DNA of 64,000 nt. It comes from DASQGA01 sp963722715. GTDB lineage: Bacteria; Actinomycetota; Thermoleophilia; Gaiellales; Gaiellaceae. The stretch is taken from contig CAVROA010000011.1 in the NCBI GenBank assembly GCA_963722715.1, forward strand, positions 1 through 64,000, given 5' to 3'. A program made the translations under genes and the position numbers. The first letter of the stretch is position 1. Each line of letters opens with the position of its first letter. Under the pieces are notes generated by a model. The model was not told the origin of the DNA and made no database searches. It saw nothing but the letters and a program-made list of their open reading frames with translations. Shown here piece by piece: positions 1 to 9,752 of the stretch.

Positions 1-515
<515 letters not shown>

Positions 516-583
516 TTGAACACCATGACGGCTGCTATGGAGTTTTGAGGGTGCGCCAGGTATGTGCCGGCGAACCTCACAAT

Positions 584-699
<116 letters not shown>

Positions 700-705
700 T
701 ATTTT

Positions 706-733
706 CGAAAGGGTCGCTTGCGCGGCCCTTTCG
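706..733 (+). terminator. rRNA operon terminator hairpin
   Basis: CGAAAGGG (706-713) pairs perfectly with CCCTTTCG (726-733) around a GC-rich loop, directly after 5S. There is no U-tract, which is common in high-GC bacteria. It also lies just past the stop of the convergent protease gene, so it may work in both directions. Confidence 0.7.
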
Positions 734-747
734 CCGTTAACGGACAG

Positions 748-1578
748 TCAGGCCGCGCGCAGCTTCTCGCGCCAGTCTGGATCGAAGTTCCGCAAGCGCT
801 CCACGCGTTCGCCCACCGGAGGGTGGGTCGTGAAGAGCGCCGCGATTCCGATCGGCTCGAACGGATTGACCGTGTAGAGGGGCTCGGTGGCCGGGCTGGC
901 CTGAAAAGAGACGAGCTCCTGCGCCTGCTCGAGCCGGACGAGCGCGTCCGCGAGCCCGTGCGGGGAGGTGCAGTAGCGGGCGCCGGCCGCGTCGGCTGCG
1001 AATTCCCGCTTGGGTGAGAGAAGTACTTGCACCAGGCTTGCCGCGACCGGCGCGAGGACAGCGAGGAGAGCGCGTTCGAGCATGCCGCCGATTCTGCTCG
1101 CCTCGAGGAGCCAGCCGGCCAGCACGACGACGGGGGTCTGGACGACAACGTCGCGGTGGCGGATGTGCGCGAGCTCGTGTGCGAGCAGCCCTTCCAGCTC
1201 GGCCGGCCGGGAAAGCGTCACGAGCCCCCGAGAGAGCGCGACAGCCGCCGAGCTCCGTCCTCGCCCGACCGCAAACGCTCGGGGGTGGCCGTCCGGAAGG
1301 AGATAAAGCCGCGGCCGGTCGACACCCGCCGCCAACGCGAGTCGCTCGAGCGAGCTGTGGAGGAGGGGGGCCTCGGCGAGCAAGAGCTCCCTGGCCCCGA
1401 GCGAGGCAAGAATGACCCTCGGCCCGTACCAGTAGAGCGTCGACACCATGAGTAGTGCGACGACCAGGAAGAGGGAGCCGAGCGGCAGGCCACCCAGCCA
1501 CCAGCCGAGCGCGGTCAGAAGCGCGGCGAACCCGCCCAGGAAGAGCCATGCCTTCACGATGTTCCGGGCCGCGAGCAA
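748..1578 (-). CDS. M48 family zinc metalloprotease (HtpX-like)
   Basis: This 276-residue protein is a membrane-embedded zinc protease of the HtpX/Ste24 class, which degrades misfolded membrane proteins at the inner membrane. Two hydrophobic helices (about 11-32 and 33-50) anchor the N-terminus. The metal-binding HELAH is at 134-138, and the third ligand is probably Glu192 in KREFAADAAGA, so all expected catalytic residues are present. Two more hydrophobic stretches lie between the motifs (about 145-187). Length matches HtpX, but the gene neighbourhood gives no functional clue. It converges on the rRNA operon. Confidence 0.9.
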   Translation of the reverse strand: MLAARNIVKAWLFLGGFAALLTALGWWLGGLPLGSLFLVVALLMVSTLYWYGPRVILASLGARELLLAEAPLLHSSLERLALAAGVDRPRLYLLPDGHPRAFAVGRGRSSAAVALSRGLVTLSRPAELEGLLAHELAHIRHRDVVVQTPVVVLAGWLLEASRIGGMLERALLAVLAPVAASLVQVLLSPKREFAADAAGARYCTSPHGLADALVRLEQAQELVSFQASPATEPLYTVNPFEPIGIAALFTTHPPVGERVERLRNFDPDWREKLRAA

Positions 1579-1612
1579 CCCCGGTCGAGGTGCTCTGCGC
1601 GGTCGCCCGGTG

Positions 1613-1867
1613 TCAGGCTTCGTCGTCGGCCTCTGGATCCGAGTCGGTCAGGCCGTGGGGCGGCCAGTCGGAGTCCGGTGCGTCGCAGCGGCTCGAGCAA
1701 TGGAGCGAGGCGATGTTCTGCAGCGGGATCAGGATGTGCCCGTTCAGCTCGATGTGGGCCACGTCCTCCACGTAGCAATAGGCCGTCAAGCGACCCTCCT
1801 GGTAATCGCCTCCGAAGAGAGCGATCTCGACCTGCTCCCCCTTGTACTTGCTCGTGTAGTCCTCCAC
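1613..1867 (-). CDS. small conserved-looking protein of unknown function
   Basis: This is an 84-residue protein just upstream of, and on the same strand as, the M48 protease gene (34-base gap). The first 60 residues look like a compact beta-rich domain (EDYTSKYKGEQVEIALFGG) and the tail is strongly acidic (DSDPEADDEA). I do not recognise the family. Codon use resembles neighbouring genes, which favours a real gene; the possible operon with the protease is inferred from spacing only. Confidence 0.6.
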   Translation of the reverse strand: MEDYTSKYKGEQVEIALFGGDYQEGRLTAYCYVEDVAHIELNGHILIPLQNIASLHCSSRCDAPDSDWPPHGLTDSDPEADDEA

Positions 1868-2024
1868 GGGGCCGAGGGTAGCGATTCCCGCTCCAGCAAG
1901 CCATCGTCCACGCCGGACGGGTGTACCGCTCTTGCTGGAAGAATGTGGTCAGGTTCTTCTCAATCGTGAACGGAGGGGCATAGGATCCTCGTTCCGGGGA
2001 GGGTTTCACCCAGAAGGAGGGGAC

Positions 2025-3959
2025 ATGAGAGCCGAGGAATCCGGGTCGTTTCCGACTGATCGACAGCTGCGGACGGCAATTGTCAAGAAGCGAGTTCTGC
2101 TGGCATCGATGGCCCTGCTGGTCGGGGTGCTAACCCCCGCCGCGGACGCGCGCATCCTGAACGGAACGTCTGCGCGGGACACCATCCGAGGCTCGCAGAG
2201 CGCAGACACGGTCCGGGCGGGTGCCCGCAGCGACCGCGTATATGGGCGCGGCGCGAACGACAAGATCTTCGGCCAGGCGGGCAACGACTACCTGACCGGA
2301 GGCGCCGGCAACGACCTGATCGTGGGCGGCCGTGGGCGCGACGTCATCTCCTGCGGAGCCGGCCGCGATACCGCCTTCGCGGATGCGTCCGACCGCGTCG
2401 CCGCGAACTGCGAACGGCTGGTGGGCGCCGTTCGTGGCCCGGGCGGCCGCATCTTCCCGGCCGGCGCGGTCTTCTCGGCGGGCGTGGAATCGTCGCCGAG
2501 CCGATCAACAGCTGCGCCCCCCGCCGGGACGGCGGACCTGCAGGCGCTCGCCAATCCGCTTGTCCGCGTGTCCACGGACGCCGGCGTCACGGCCCCGCTG
2601 CAGCCCTGGGAGCTGGAGACGAGTGGTAGCGCCCATCTCGACTCGCAGACGGAGCCGTGGGTGGACGTCAACCCCGCGGACCACAGCAACATGGTCGGCT
2701 TCTGGCAGGAGGACCGGTGGTCGACCGGAGGCGCTCGCAACCTCGTCTTCGGCACGAGCTTCGACGGCGGAGCAACCTGGACGAACAGCCCGCTGCAGGG
2801 TGTCTCGCGCCTCGAGGGTGGGGATTACGAGCGGGTCACCGACCCGTGGCTCGACTTCGGCCCGAACGACCGCGTGCACGCGGCGAGTCTCGCCTTCGAC
2901 GACACGTTCCCCTTCAAGAACGCGATCTTCGTGAACACCTCGACGGACGGAGGGGCGACGTGGGGGCCGCCAGTCACGGTCGCCGTCGACACGGAGTTCC
3001 AGTTCTTCAACGACAAGCAGGCGCTCGTGGCCGACGACTACGCGTCGAGCCCGTTCCTCGGCAACGTCTACGTCACGTGGGACCGCCTCGAGGAGCGAGC
3101 CACGGGCCAGGTCGGTGGGCAGTACACCGGCCCCGCCTACTTCTCGCGCTCGACGGACGGTGGTGCGACCTTCTCGCAGCCACGGGTGATCTTCGCGACT
3201 GGCTCAAACAAGCAGACGCTCGGCAACATGCCCGTCGTCCTGCCCAACGTGCACGGAACCCCCGCCAACGAGACCGGGACGGTCGTCGTCGGCGGGACCT
3301 ACTTCCAGAGCGCCGGGTTCAGCGCCGAGAAGAACATCTCCTACTTCTACGTCGTCCGCTCCACGGACGGCGGCGTCACCTGGTCGGCTCCGATCATCGT
3401 CGACCACGAGCGAACGATGCCCGTAGCCAATATCCGAAGCGGAGACACCGTCCCAATCCTCAGCGTCGACCGGGCGACCGGAAAGCTCTATGCGACGTGG
3501 CAGGACACGCGATTCTCACAGGGGGCGACGAAGCGGACTGACATCCTCGTCACCTCGTCGAGCGACGGTGGCCTGACGTGGTCGGCGCCAGTGAAGGCGA
3601 ACGACACGCCCCCGGGCGCCCACGACGCCTTCACACCCGTGGTCCAGGTGGACGACAACGGCCGGGTCGGTGTCCTGTACTACGACCTCCGCGATGACAC
3701 CGATCCACGAGACGGAGCGATCATGACCGCCGAATGGCTGACGATCTCGACCGACGGCGGCCAGACGTTCGGACCGAGCCAGCGAATCACTCCGCCCTTC
3801 GATCACAGCTTCGCCGCGGAGGCGGGCGGCTTCTTCCTCGGCGACTATCAAGGCCTGGGGAACGTGGGCACGGCATTCCAGCCCTTCTTCGCCGCCAACC
3901 TCGAGCTCCAGGGAGACGGCGAGCTCGGGTCGGACGTCTTCTCGACGACGGTGCCGTAG
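2025..3959 (+). CDS. secreted RTX-repeat plus Asp-box (BNR/sialidase-like) protein
   Basis: This predicted 644-residue exported protein starts at ATG 2025, behind a strong ribosome site (AAGGAGGGG); the frame stays open upstream but without a comparable site. A basic stretch (VKKR) and hydrophobic helix near residues 20-42 look like a signal peptide. Residues about 45-145 carry glycine/aspartate-rich calcium-binding RTX nonapeptides (GAGNDLIVGG, GRGRDVISCG). The rest contains at least six Asp-box motifs (S-x-D-G-G-x-T-W/F), the signature of six-bladed sialidase/BNR propellers. Asp-boxes are structural, so sialidase activity is not implied. A surface or secreted glycan-binding or hydrolytic role is inferred. 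Confidence 0.85.
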   Translation: MRAEESGSFPTDRQLRTAIVKKRVLLASMALLVGVLTPAADARILNGTSARDTIRGSQSADTVRAGARSDRVYGRGANDKIFGQAGNDYLTGGAGNDLIVGGRGRDVISCGAGRDTAFADASDRVAANCERLVGAVRGPGGRIFPAGAVFSAGVESSPSRSTAAPPAGTADLQALANPLVRVSTDAGVTAPLQPWELETSGSAHLDSQTEPWVDVNPADHSNMVGFWQEDRWSTGGARNLVFGTSFDGGATWTNSPLQGVSRLEGGDYERVTDPWLDFGPNDRVHAASLAFDDTFPFKNAIFVNTSTDGGATWGPPVTVAVDTEFQFFNDKQALVADDYASSPFLGNVYVTWDRLEERATGQVGGQYTGPAYFSRSTDGGATFSQPRVIFATGSNKQTLGNMPVVLPNVHGTPANETGTVVVGGTYFQSAGFSAEKNISYFYVVRSTDGGVTWSAPIIVDHERTMPVANIRSGDTVPILSVDRATGKLYATWQDTRFSQGATKRTDILVTSSSDGGLTWSAPVKANDTPPGAHDAFTPVVQVDDNGRVGVLYYDLRDDTDPRDGAIMTAEWLTISTDGGQTFGPSQRITPPFDHSFAAEAGGFFLGDYQGLGNVGTAFQPFFAANLELQGDGELGSDVFSTTVP

Positions 3960-3969
3960 CCACACTGCA

Positions 3970-3998
3970 GCCGGGCGGGGCACGATCCCCCGCCCGGC
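3970..3998. terminator. bidirectional terminator hairpin
   Basis: GCCGGGCGGGG (3970-3980) pairs perfectly with CCCCGCCCGGC (3988-3998), an 11-bp GC stem with a 7-base loop. It sits in the 39-base gap between the convergent genes ending at 3959 and 3999, so it probably ends both transcripts. Confidence 0.75.
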
Positions 3999-4601
3999 TC
4001 AGTCCAGATCCTCGACCGGGCCCTCGGACAGCCGGCCGTTTTCGACGAGGATCGACGTGACGCGGGCGTTCTCGACAACCTGCCGGAGCTGTCGGAAGGT
4101 GGCGATGTCAATACCGGCCGCTGCGGCGTGGAGTGCCCTGATCGCGCCGCCGTGCGAAACGACCAGGATGCGCTCGCCGGGGTGCTCGCCGGCGAGCCGG
4201 AGAATCGCGCCGACTACGCGCTCGCCCATCTCGTCGTACGTCTCGCCGTCCTCCCAGCCTGTCTGCCACTCGCTCCAGCGGCGAAAGCCGTCGGGGAAGC
4301 GCTCGGCGACTTCGTCTCGGGTCAGCCCGGCCCAGGTTCCCACGTCGACCTCGCGAAGCTCCGGGAGCGTCTGAAGCGGGAGCCCGAGCCGCTTCGCCAC
4401 CGGCTCCGCCGTCTCGACGGCGCGCAGGAGGTCGCTCGAGTAGACGGCGTCGATCGCGTCGTTCGCGAGGCGCTCAGCGAGCTCCACCGCCTGGCGGCGG
4501 CCCCGTTCGGTCAGCGCGCGGTCGGTGTGCCCCTGCCAGCGCCCGACAGCGTTCCAGTCCGTCTCGCCGTGCCGGGCGAGCAGGATCGTCGTCGGCTCCA
4601 T
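3999..4601 (-). CDS. histidine phosphatase family protein (phosphoglycerate-mutase-like)
   Basis: This 200-residue protein belongs to the branch-1 histidine phosphatases, which act through a phosphohistidine. The catalytic RHGE is at residues 10-13 (His11 is the predicted nucleophile), and DLLRAVETAEP supplies the second conserved arginine. ELREVDVGTW carries the acid/base Glu, and VVSHGG contains the second catalytic His. Length fits the small broad-specificity phosphatases (CobC/GpmB-like) rather than glycolytic mutase. The substrate cannot be read from the sequence, and no cobalamin gene is nearby. Confidence 0.9.
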   Translation of the reverse strand: MEPTTILLARHGETDWNAVGRWQGHTDRALTERGRRQAVELAERLANDAIDAVYSSDLLRAVETAEPVAKRLGLPLQTLPELREVDVGTWAGLTRDEVAERFPDGFRRWSEWQTGWEDGETYDEMGERVVGAILRLAGEHPGERILVVSHGGAIRALHAAAAGIDIATFRQLRQVVENARVTSILVENGRLSEGPVEDLD

Positions 4602-4655
4602 GGGTTCCAGCTTAAGAGCCAGTCCGCTTCGAGCACCGCGCGTTAGGGTGGCTCG

Positions 4656-5441
4656 GTGAACCTCGGCGTCACCGATCGGGTCTGCCTCGTCACGGGCTCC
4701 ACCGCCGGAATCGGGCTCGAAACGGTGCGCATCCTCGCCGCCGAGGGAGCTCGCGTTGTCGTGACCGGCCGCTCGGAGGAGGGTGTGGCGAAGGCGCTCG
4801 ACGACGCCGGAGCCGCGCTGGGTATCGCCTGCGACCTTTCCCGCCCGGAAGAGCCCGCCCGAGTGGTCGCGGAGGTCACCGAGAAGCTCGGCGCGGTCGA
4901 GTGCCTCGTCAACAACGTCGGCTCGGCGCGGCAGGTGGGGTTCGAGGATTTGACGGAGGAGGACTGGGAGGCGGTCTGGCAGCTGAACGTGATGAGCTAC
5001 GTCCGCTCGATCCGTGCCGTCGTGCCGGCCATGCGCGAGCGGGGTAGCGGGCGGATCGTCAACGTGAGCTCGACGGCCGGCAAGCGGCCTTCGACGGGAA
5101 TGCCCGACTACACGGTCAGCAAGGCCGCCGTCCTCTCGCTCTCCCGCCTCGTTGCGGACCTGTACGCAAAGGACGGGATCCTCTGCAACGCGGTGGCACC
5201 GGGCCCGACCCTCTCGCCTGCCTGGCTCGCAGAGGGCGGCCTGGCAGACCAGGCTGCGGAGCTGAAGGGAACTTCGCGCGAGGAGGTCCTCGAAGGGGTC
5301 GCGAAGGGTCGCCCGATCGGGCGCATGGCCGAGCCGCAGGAGATCGCCGCCGTGATCGCGTTTCTGTGCTCGGACCGCGCCAGCTACGTGACGGGAGCCG
5401 CCTGGAGCGTGGACGGCGGCACCGTCCCGGTAATCATCTAG
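4656..5441 (+). CDS. short-chain dehydrogenase/reductase (SDR)
   Basis: This 261-residue NAD(P)-dependent oxidoreductase has a classical SDR layout. The nucleotide-binding TGSTAGIG is at 13-20, NNVG at about 86-89, and the catalytic tetrad is Asn111, Ser139, Tyr152 and Lys156. The C-terminal motif SVDGGT is that of FabG-like enzymes. GTG 4656 is chosen as start because AGGGTGG lies just upstream. The gene begins 54 bases from the divergent phosphatase. The substrate is unknown; a 3-oxoacyl reductase or sugar/alcohol dehydrogenase is plausible. Confidence 0.9.
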   Translation: MNLGVTDRVCLVTGSTAGIGLETVRILAAEGARVVVTGRSEEGVAKALDDAGAALGIACDLSRPEEPARVVAEVTEKLGAVECLVNNVGSARQVGFEDLTEEDWEAVWQLNVMSYVRSIRAVVPAMRERGSGRIVNVSSTAGKRPSTGMPDYTVSKAAVLSLSRLVADLYAKDGILCNAVAPGPTLSPAWLAEGGLADQAAELKGTSREEVLEGVAKGRPIGRMAEPQEIAAVIAFLCSDRASYVTGAAWSVDGGTVPVII

Positions 5442-5467
5442 CCTGGGATCGTGACGGCCCTGGAACC

Positions 5468-6463
5468 ATGCCGAACCTAGCCGGGAAGGTCGCTGACGCC
5501 TTTCCCGGGCTCGTCCGGGAGCACGAAGAGAGCTGGCTCTCGCCGCTTGCGGTGCGCTCGTACGAGACGGCGGGTCGAGCGTACGAGGAAGAGGAGGAGT
5601 GCCGGCTACGGACGCCGTTCCAGCGTGACCGGGACCGGATCGTCCACTCGAAGAGCTTTCGCCGTCTCAAGTACAAGACCCAGGTCTTCATCGACCCCAA
5701 GGGCGACCACTACCGCACCAGGCTGACTCACACCCTCGAGGCCGCGGGGATCTCGCGCGGGGTGGCGCGGGCGCTTCGCCTGAACGAGGATCTGACCGAG
5801 GCGATCGCGGTCGGCCACGACCTCGGGCACGCGCCCTTCGGCCACATCGGGGAGGAGGCGCTCGACGCCGCACTCGCGGACCGCTTCGGCGGACGCTTCC
5901 GCCACAACGAGCAGTCTCTTCGGGTCGTCGAAGTGCTCGAGCGCGACGGCCGCGGTCTCAACCTGACCGCTGAGGTGCGCGACGGGATCCTGAACCACAC
6001 GGGCCCGGGAACTCCCTCCACGCTGGAGGGAAAGATCGTCCGCCTGGTCGACCGCGTGGCGTACATCAACCACGACATCGACGACGCCATTCGCGCCGGT
6101 GTCCTCGCCCAGGAGGATCTGCCGGCAGAGGAGATCGCCCTGCTCGGGGAGCGCGGGTCGCGCCGGATCGACACGCTCGTCCACGACATCGTCGAGGCCT
6201 CTGCCGACGCGGGGGACATCGTCCAGAGCGATGAGATCGGACATGCGATGCTGAACCTTCGTGCCTTCATGTTCGAGCGCGTCTACCTGGGCCCGGCCGC
6301 CCGCGAGCAGCGGGAGGACGCGGTCGCGACCATCCACCGGGTCTTCAACCACCTCGCCGACCATCCGGACGAGCTTCCGGCCGACAGGCCTGGAGACGTT
6401 CCCGAGCGGATCACCGACTACGTCTCGGGCATGACCGACCGTTTCGCCCTCGCATGGCGCTGA
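5468..6463 (+). CDS. dgt: deoxyguanosinetriphosphate triphosphohydrolase-like protein (HD domain)
   Basis: This 331-residue HD-domain hydrolase is predicted to split dNTPs into deoxynucleoside and triphosphate, controlling dNTP pools. The signature RDRDRIVHSKSFRRLKYKTQVF covers residues about 53-74, and metal ligands appear as RLTH (85-88) and GHDLGH (116-121). Start at ATG 5468 gives the usual N-terminus; an upstream in-frame extension would overlap the SDR gene. It overlaps dnaG by 10 bases, so the two are probably translationally coupled. A dgt-dnaG pair is common in actinobacteria and fits a replication-linked role. Confidence 0.92.
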   Translation: MPNLAGKVADAFPGLVREHEESWLSPLAVRSYETAGRAYEEEEECRLRTPFQRDRDRIVHSKSFRRLKYKTQVFIDPKGDHYRTRLTHTLEAAGISRGVARALRLNEDLTEAIAVGHDLGHAPFGHIGEEALDAALADRFGGRFRHNEQSLRVVEVLERDGRGLNLTAEVRDGILNHTGPGTPSTLEGKIVRLVDRVAYINHDIDDAIRAGVLAQEDLPAEEIALLGERGSRRIDTLVHDIVEASADAGDIVQSDEIGHAMLNLRAFMFERVYLGPAAREQREDAVATIHRVFNHLADHPDELPADRPGDVPERITDYVSGMTDRFALAWR

Positions 6464-8097
6464 TCGTCAAGTCGTCGATCGAGCGGGTCGTCGACGCCGC
6501 CGACATGGTCGAGCTGGTCTCGGCCCGCACGCCTCTCCGCCGGGTGGGCGCGCGGTGGACGGGCCGCTGTCCCTTCCACGAGGAGCGAACGCCGAGCTTC
6601 TCCGTGAACCCACAGGACAAGCTCTTCTACTGCTTCGGCTGCGGGAAGGGTGGCGACCTGATCTCGTTCGTCCGCGAGACGGAGGGCCTCGACTTCGCGG
6701 AGGCCGTCGAGTGGCTCGCGGACCGCGCCGGCATCCAGCTCGAGTACGAAGAGAGCTCACCCCGTGCCGAGGCCGGCCGGCGCCGGCGCGACCGGCTGCA
6801 AGCGCTGCTCGAGTCCGCCGCGGTCTTCTACGGGCGCTACCTCTGGGAGTCCGATGCGGGTGCTCCCGTCCGGGAGTACCTGGCCGAGCGGGGCCTTGGC
6901 GAGGAGATCGCGAAGGAGTTCCGGCTCGGGCTCTCGCCGGGAGGCACGATCCTGGCCGCCAAGGCGCGGGAGAAGGGCTTCACGAACGAGGAGCTCACAG
7001 CGGCCGGGCTCGTCAACCGCCGTGGGAACGACTACTTCGCCGGCAGGCTGACCTTCTCCCTCTCTGACCCGCGCGGGCGCGTGGTCGGATTCGGCGCCCG
7101 GCGGCTCTCGGAGAGCGACCCGATTCCCGCCAAGTACGTGAACTCACCCGAGGGCGAGCTCTTCCACAAGGCATCGCTCGTCTACGGCCTGGATCGGGCG
7201 CGGGCCTCGATCGCAAAGGAGGACCGTGCCGTCGTCGTCGAGGGCTACACGGATGTGCTCGCGCTCCACCAGGCGGGGCTCAAGACCGCAGTCGCGTCGA
7301 TGGGGACAGCCCTGACGCCGGCGCAGCTCAAAGAGCTTCGCCGGCTCACGCCGCGGCTCTACCTCTGTTTCGACGCCGACGCGGCCGGCGAGGCGGCGAC
7401 GCTCAGGGGCATGGACCTCGCCTACCGCGACTTCGACGAGGTTCGAGTTGTGCCGCTCGCGCCGGGATCGGATCCGGCCGAGGAGGCCGACCGGTTCGCC
7501 GAGCGCATCGAGCAGGCAGAGCCGTACCCGCGCTACCGGGTCAAGCTCGAGATCGATGCGGCCAAGAGCAAGGCGGAGGCCTTCGCGCGCGTGCGCGAGG
7601 TCCTGAGCGGGTTCGACAAGAACACGGAGTGGATGGACGCGATCCAGTACGCCGCGAACAGCCTCGACCTCCCACCGGACCTCCACCGCGAGCTGGCGCC
7701 GCGCGCCTCGCGACGGACCGGCGAGATCTCGCGGAAGGTTCTCGAGGCGGGCGATCGCCTCGAGCGGGACGCCCTGGCGGGCGCGATCGCCCATCCGTCC
7801 CTGGTCGACGTGCTCGCTGAGCTCTCGGACGACCATTTCGACACGGAGCTCCACCGGAAGCTTCGCGAGTACGTCGTCAAGGGCGGCGAGACGGACGCGG
7901 AGATCCTGCCCGCGCTAGCAGAGCTGGACGCGCGTGCTGCAGCAGAGGGAATCGACGAGGAGACGGCCAAGCAGCTGCTCCTCAGGCTGCGGGAACGGCA
8001 GCTGCGCCGGGAGCTCGCAGAGGCCGAGCCGGAGCGGCTAGAAGCGCTCCAGGAGCAGCTTCAGAAGGTGCGAGCAGCAGCGGGCGAGCCGGTGTAG
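6454..8097 (+). CDS. dnaG: DNA primase DnaG
   Basis: This 547-residue primase synthesises RNA primers at the replication fork. The CHC2 zinc-binding module uses Cys39, His42, Cys60 and Cys63 (GRCPFHEE and FYCFGCGKGGD). The TOPRIM core follows, with Glu263 in VVEGYTDV and the acidic pair Asp307/Asp309 in CFDADAAGE. The helical C-terminal part (about 420-547) matches the DnaB-binding region. It is somewhat shorter than many actinobacterial homologues (often above 600 residues, from memory), but no key motif is missing. The start overlaps the end of dgt. Confidence 0.96.
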   Translation: MALIVKSSIERVVDAADMVELVSARTPLRRVGARWTGRCPFHEERTPSFSVNPQDKLFYCFGCGKGGDLISFVRETEGLDFAEAVEWLADRAGIQLEYEESSPRAEAGRRRRDRLQALLESAAVFYGRYLWESDAGAPVREYLAERGLGEEIAKEFRLGLSPGGTILAAKAREKGFTNEELTAAGLVNRRGNDYFAGRLTFSLSDPRGRVVGFGARRLSESDPIPAKYVNSPEGELFHKASLVYGLDRARASIAKEDRAVVVEGYTDVLALHQAGLKTAVASMGTALTPAQLKELRRLTPRLYLCFDADAAGEAATLRGMDLAYRDFDEVRVVPLAPGSDPAEEADRFAERIEQAEPYPRYRVKLEIDAAKSKAEAFARVREVLSGFDKNTEWMDAIQYAANSLDLPPDLHRELAPRASRRTGEISRKVLEAGDRLERDALAGAIAHPSLVDVLAELSDDHFDTELHRKLREYVVKGGETDAEILPALAELDARAAAEGIDEETAKQLLLRLRERQLRRELAEAEPERLEALQEQLQKVRAAAGEPV

Positions 8098-8134
8098 GGG
8101 CGCGCCGCGTTCCAGCACTGGAGACACGCCTCGT

Positions 8135-8207
8135 TCCCCGGTAGCTCAATTGGCAGAGCATCCGGCTGTTAACCGGAGGGTTGCTGGTTCGAGTCCAGCC
8201 CGGGGAG
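8135..8207 (+). tRNA. tRNA-Asn (anticodon GTT)
   Basis: A full cloverleaf can be drawn. Acceptor TCCCCGG pairs with CCGGGGA (8200-8206), the D-arm contains AGCTC..GAGC, the anticodon arm CCGGCTGTTAACCGG exposes GTT, and the T-arm is CTGGTTCGAGTCCAG. No CCA is encoded. It stands alone, 37 bases after dnaG. Confidence 0.95.
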
Positions 8208-8211
8208 TAAG

Positions 8212-8235
8212 AAAGGCCCTGCGTACAGGGCCTTT
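8212..8235 (+). terminator. terminator after tRNA-Asn
   Basis: AAAGGCCCT pairs with AGGGCCTTT around a 6-base loop (GCGTAC) five bases after the tRNA, followed by a short pyrimidine stretch (CGCTTCT). Its position and stability fit an intrinsic terminator. Confidence 0.75.
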
Positions 8236-8444
8236 CGCTTCTACTCCTGGCCAGCGCTTGGCTAGTTGGTACCGGAGTTGGTACCCCCGCCGCCCGCGAG
8301 CGCCCCGAAGTGGCTCATTTACAGCTATCTCGCCTGATCCGGCGGGCGGCTGAAGCCGTACTAACTTGCTGGAAGCTGCCGTCCGTGAGACAGTTCCCCA
8401 CCGCCGCACCGTGCCTACTCCGCCCAGGGGGGTCAGATTTGACG

Positions 8445-9743
8445 ATGCATCCCAAGGAAAGGCCAAACTCTCTCAGCCGGCGCGACTTTCTCGCCCGTGC
8501 TGCGGGAACCGGCCTCGCGATGTCCAGTGCAGGCGGCCTTCTCGCAGCCTGCTCGAGCTCGACCGAGGTCGCCGCGCCGACCGGCACGACCGGCACGACC
8601 GGCGAGCCGCTTGGCCCAGGCGGGCTGCCGCTCGCACGGCCTGACAAGCGGGTCACGCTCCCGCTCTGGGAGGATCCGATCGCCTCCGGCCTCGAGCCAG
8701 AGACCGGCGGGACTTTCACTGTCTTCAACTACCCGGACTACCTCTACAAGAAGCTGCTCAACGACTTCGGCAAGAAGTATGGCGTCAAGGTCCAGTACAC
8801 GGCCTTCGACAACATCAATTCGGGTGTACAGCGCCTTGCCTCCGGGGGCGTCGAAGTGGATGTCACGAACATGACGCCGGACCTGCTCGACCTCGTGGTG
8901 GCCGGAAAGCTGATCAAGCCGCTCAACCTCGACTACATCCCCAACCTGCAGAAGAACGTCTGGCCGGAGCTCGTGAGCCCGTTCTACGACGTCGACTCAC
9001 ACTACACCGTGCCCTACACGACCTATGCGACCGGGATCGCATGGCGGAACGACAAGGTCGCGGAAGACATCGCTTCGATGCCGCAGCCGTGGGACATCTT
9101 CTGGCAGGCGGAGGCCTACAAGGGCAAGGTCGCGCTCCTCTCAGAGAATCGCGAGACGATCGGCAGCGCGCTCCTCCGCAAGGGGCACGCCGACATCAAC
9201 ACCGAAGACCCGAAGCTCGTCAACCAGGCGGTGGCCGACCTGAAGGAGCTCTACAGCATCTGCAACATCAAGGTCGGTGACGTCCAGTACCAGGCCGTCC
9301 CGGAAGGCACGAGCTGGCTCAACCAGGCCTGGTCGGGCGACATGATCGCCGGCTACATCTACTACCTGCCCAAGGGGACGCCCGGCTCAGTGCTCTCGTA
9401 CTGGAAGGCCGAGAAGGGAAAGGTGCCCATACAGAACGACTGCTTCTGCGTCGCCGCGACGACGAAGAAGCCGGTGCTTTCGCACCTCTTCCTCAACTAC
9501 CTGCTCGACAACGGCGTCGCCTACTCGAACTTCGTCGACTTCAACGGCTACCAGCCGCCCTTGAACGAGATCGAGCCGGAGTCGCTCGTGAAGGACGGCG
9601 TCGTGCCCGAGAACCTGGCCAACAGCGTTCTGACGAATGACGACTTCGGGCCCGACTCGCTCCAGTACATGACGCTCACCGCCAAGGGCCAGCAGCTCTG
9701 GGAGGACGGCTACTCGGACTTCCTGGCCGGAGGCAGCAGCTAA
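8445..9743 (+). CDS. potD: spermidine/putrescine-type ABC transporter substrate-binding lipoprotein
   Basis: This 432-residue periplasmic-type binding protein is first of a four-gene transporter operon. Start ATG 8445 gives a twin-arginine lipoprotein signal: SRRDFL at 11-16, a hydrophobic core, then lipobox LLAAC with Cys36 as predicted lipidated residue. A Thr/Gly linker (TGTTGTTG) follows. The mature domain has the PotD/PotF-like opening (TFTVFNYPDYL). Neighbouring permease genes and an ATPase of the polyamine type support the assignment, but ligand specificity (polyamine versus related cation) is inferred from family only. Confidence 0.88.
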   Translation: MHPKERPNSLSRRDFLARAAGTGLAMSSAGGLLAACSSSTEVAAPTGTTGTTGEPLGPGGLPLARPDKRVTLPLWEDPIASGLEPETGGTFTVFNYPDYLYKKLLNDFGKKYGVKVQYTAFDNINSGVQRLASGGVEVDVTNMTPDLLDLVVAGKLIKPLNLDYIPNLQKNVWPELVSPFYDVDSHYTVPYTTYATGIAWRNDKVAEDIASMPQPWDIFWQAEAYKGKVALLSENRETIGSALLRKGHADINTEDPKLVNQAVADLKELYSICNIKVGDVQYQAVPEGTSWLNQAWSGDMIAGYIYYLPKGTPGSVLSYWKAEKGKVPIQNDCFCVAATTKKPVLSHLFLNYLLDNGVAYSNFVDFNGYQPPLNEIEPESLVKDGVVPENLANSVLTNDDFGPDSLQYMTLTAKGQQLWEDGYSDFLAGGSS

Positions 9744-9752
9744 ACAGAAGCC

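Noticed and set aside
8210..8440. Integration scar downstream of tRNA-Asn (GTTGGTACC repeated twice near 8265-8285)
   Set aside because: No integrase, no duplicated tRNA 3' end and no element genes; the neighbouring operon is ordinary.
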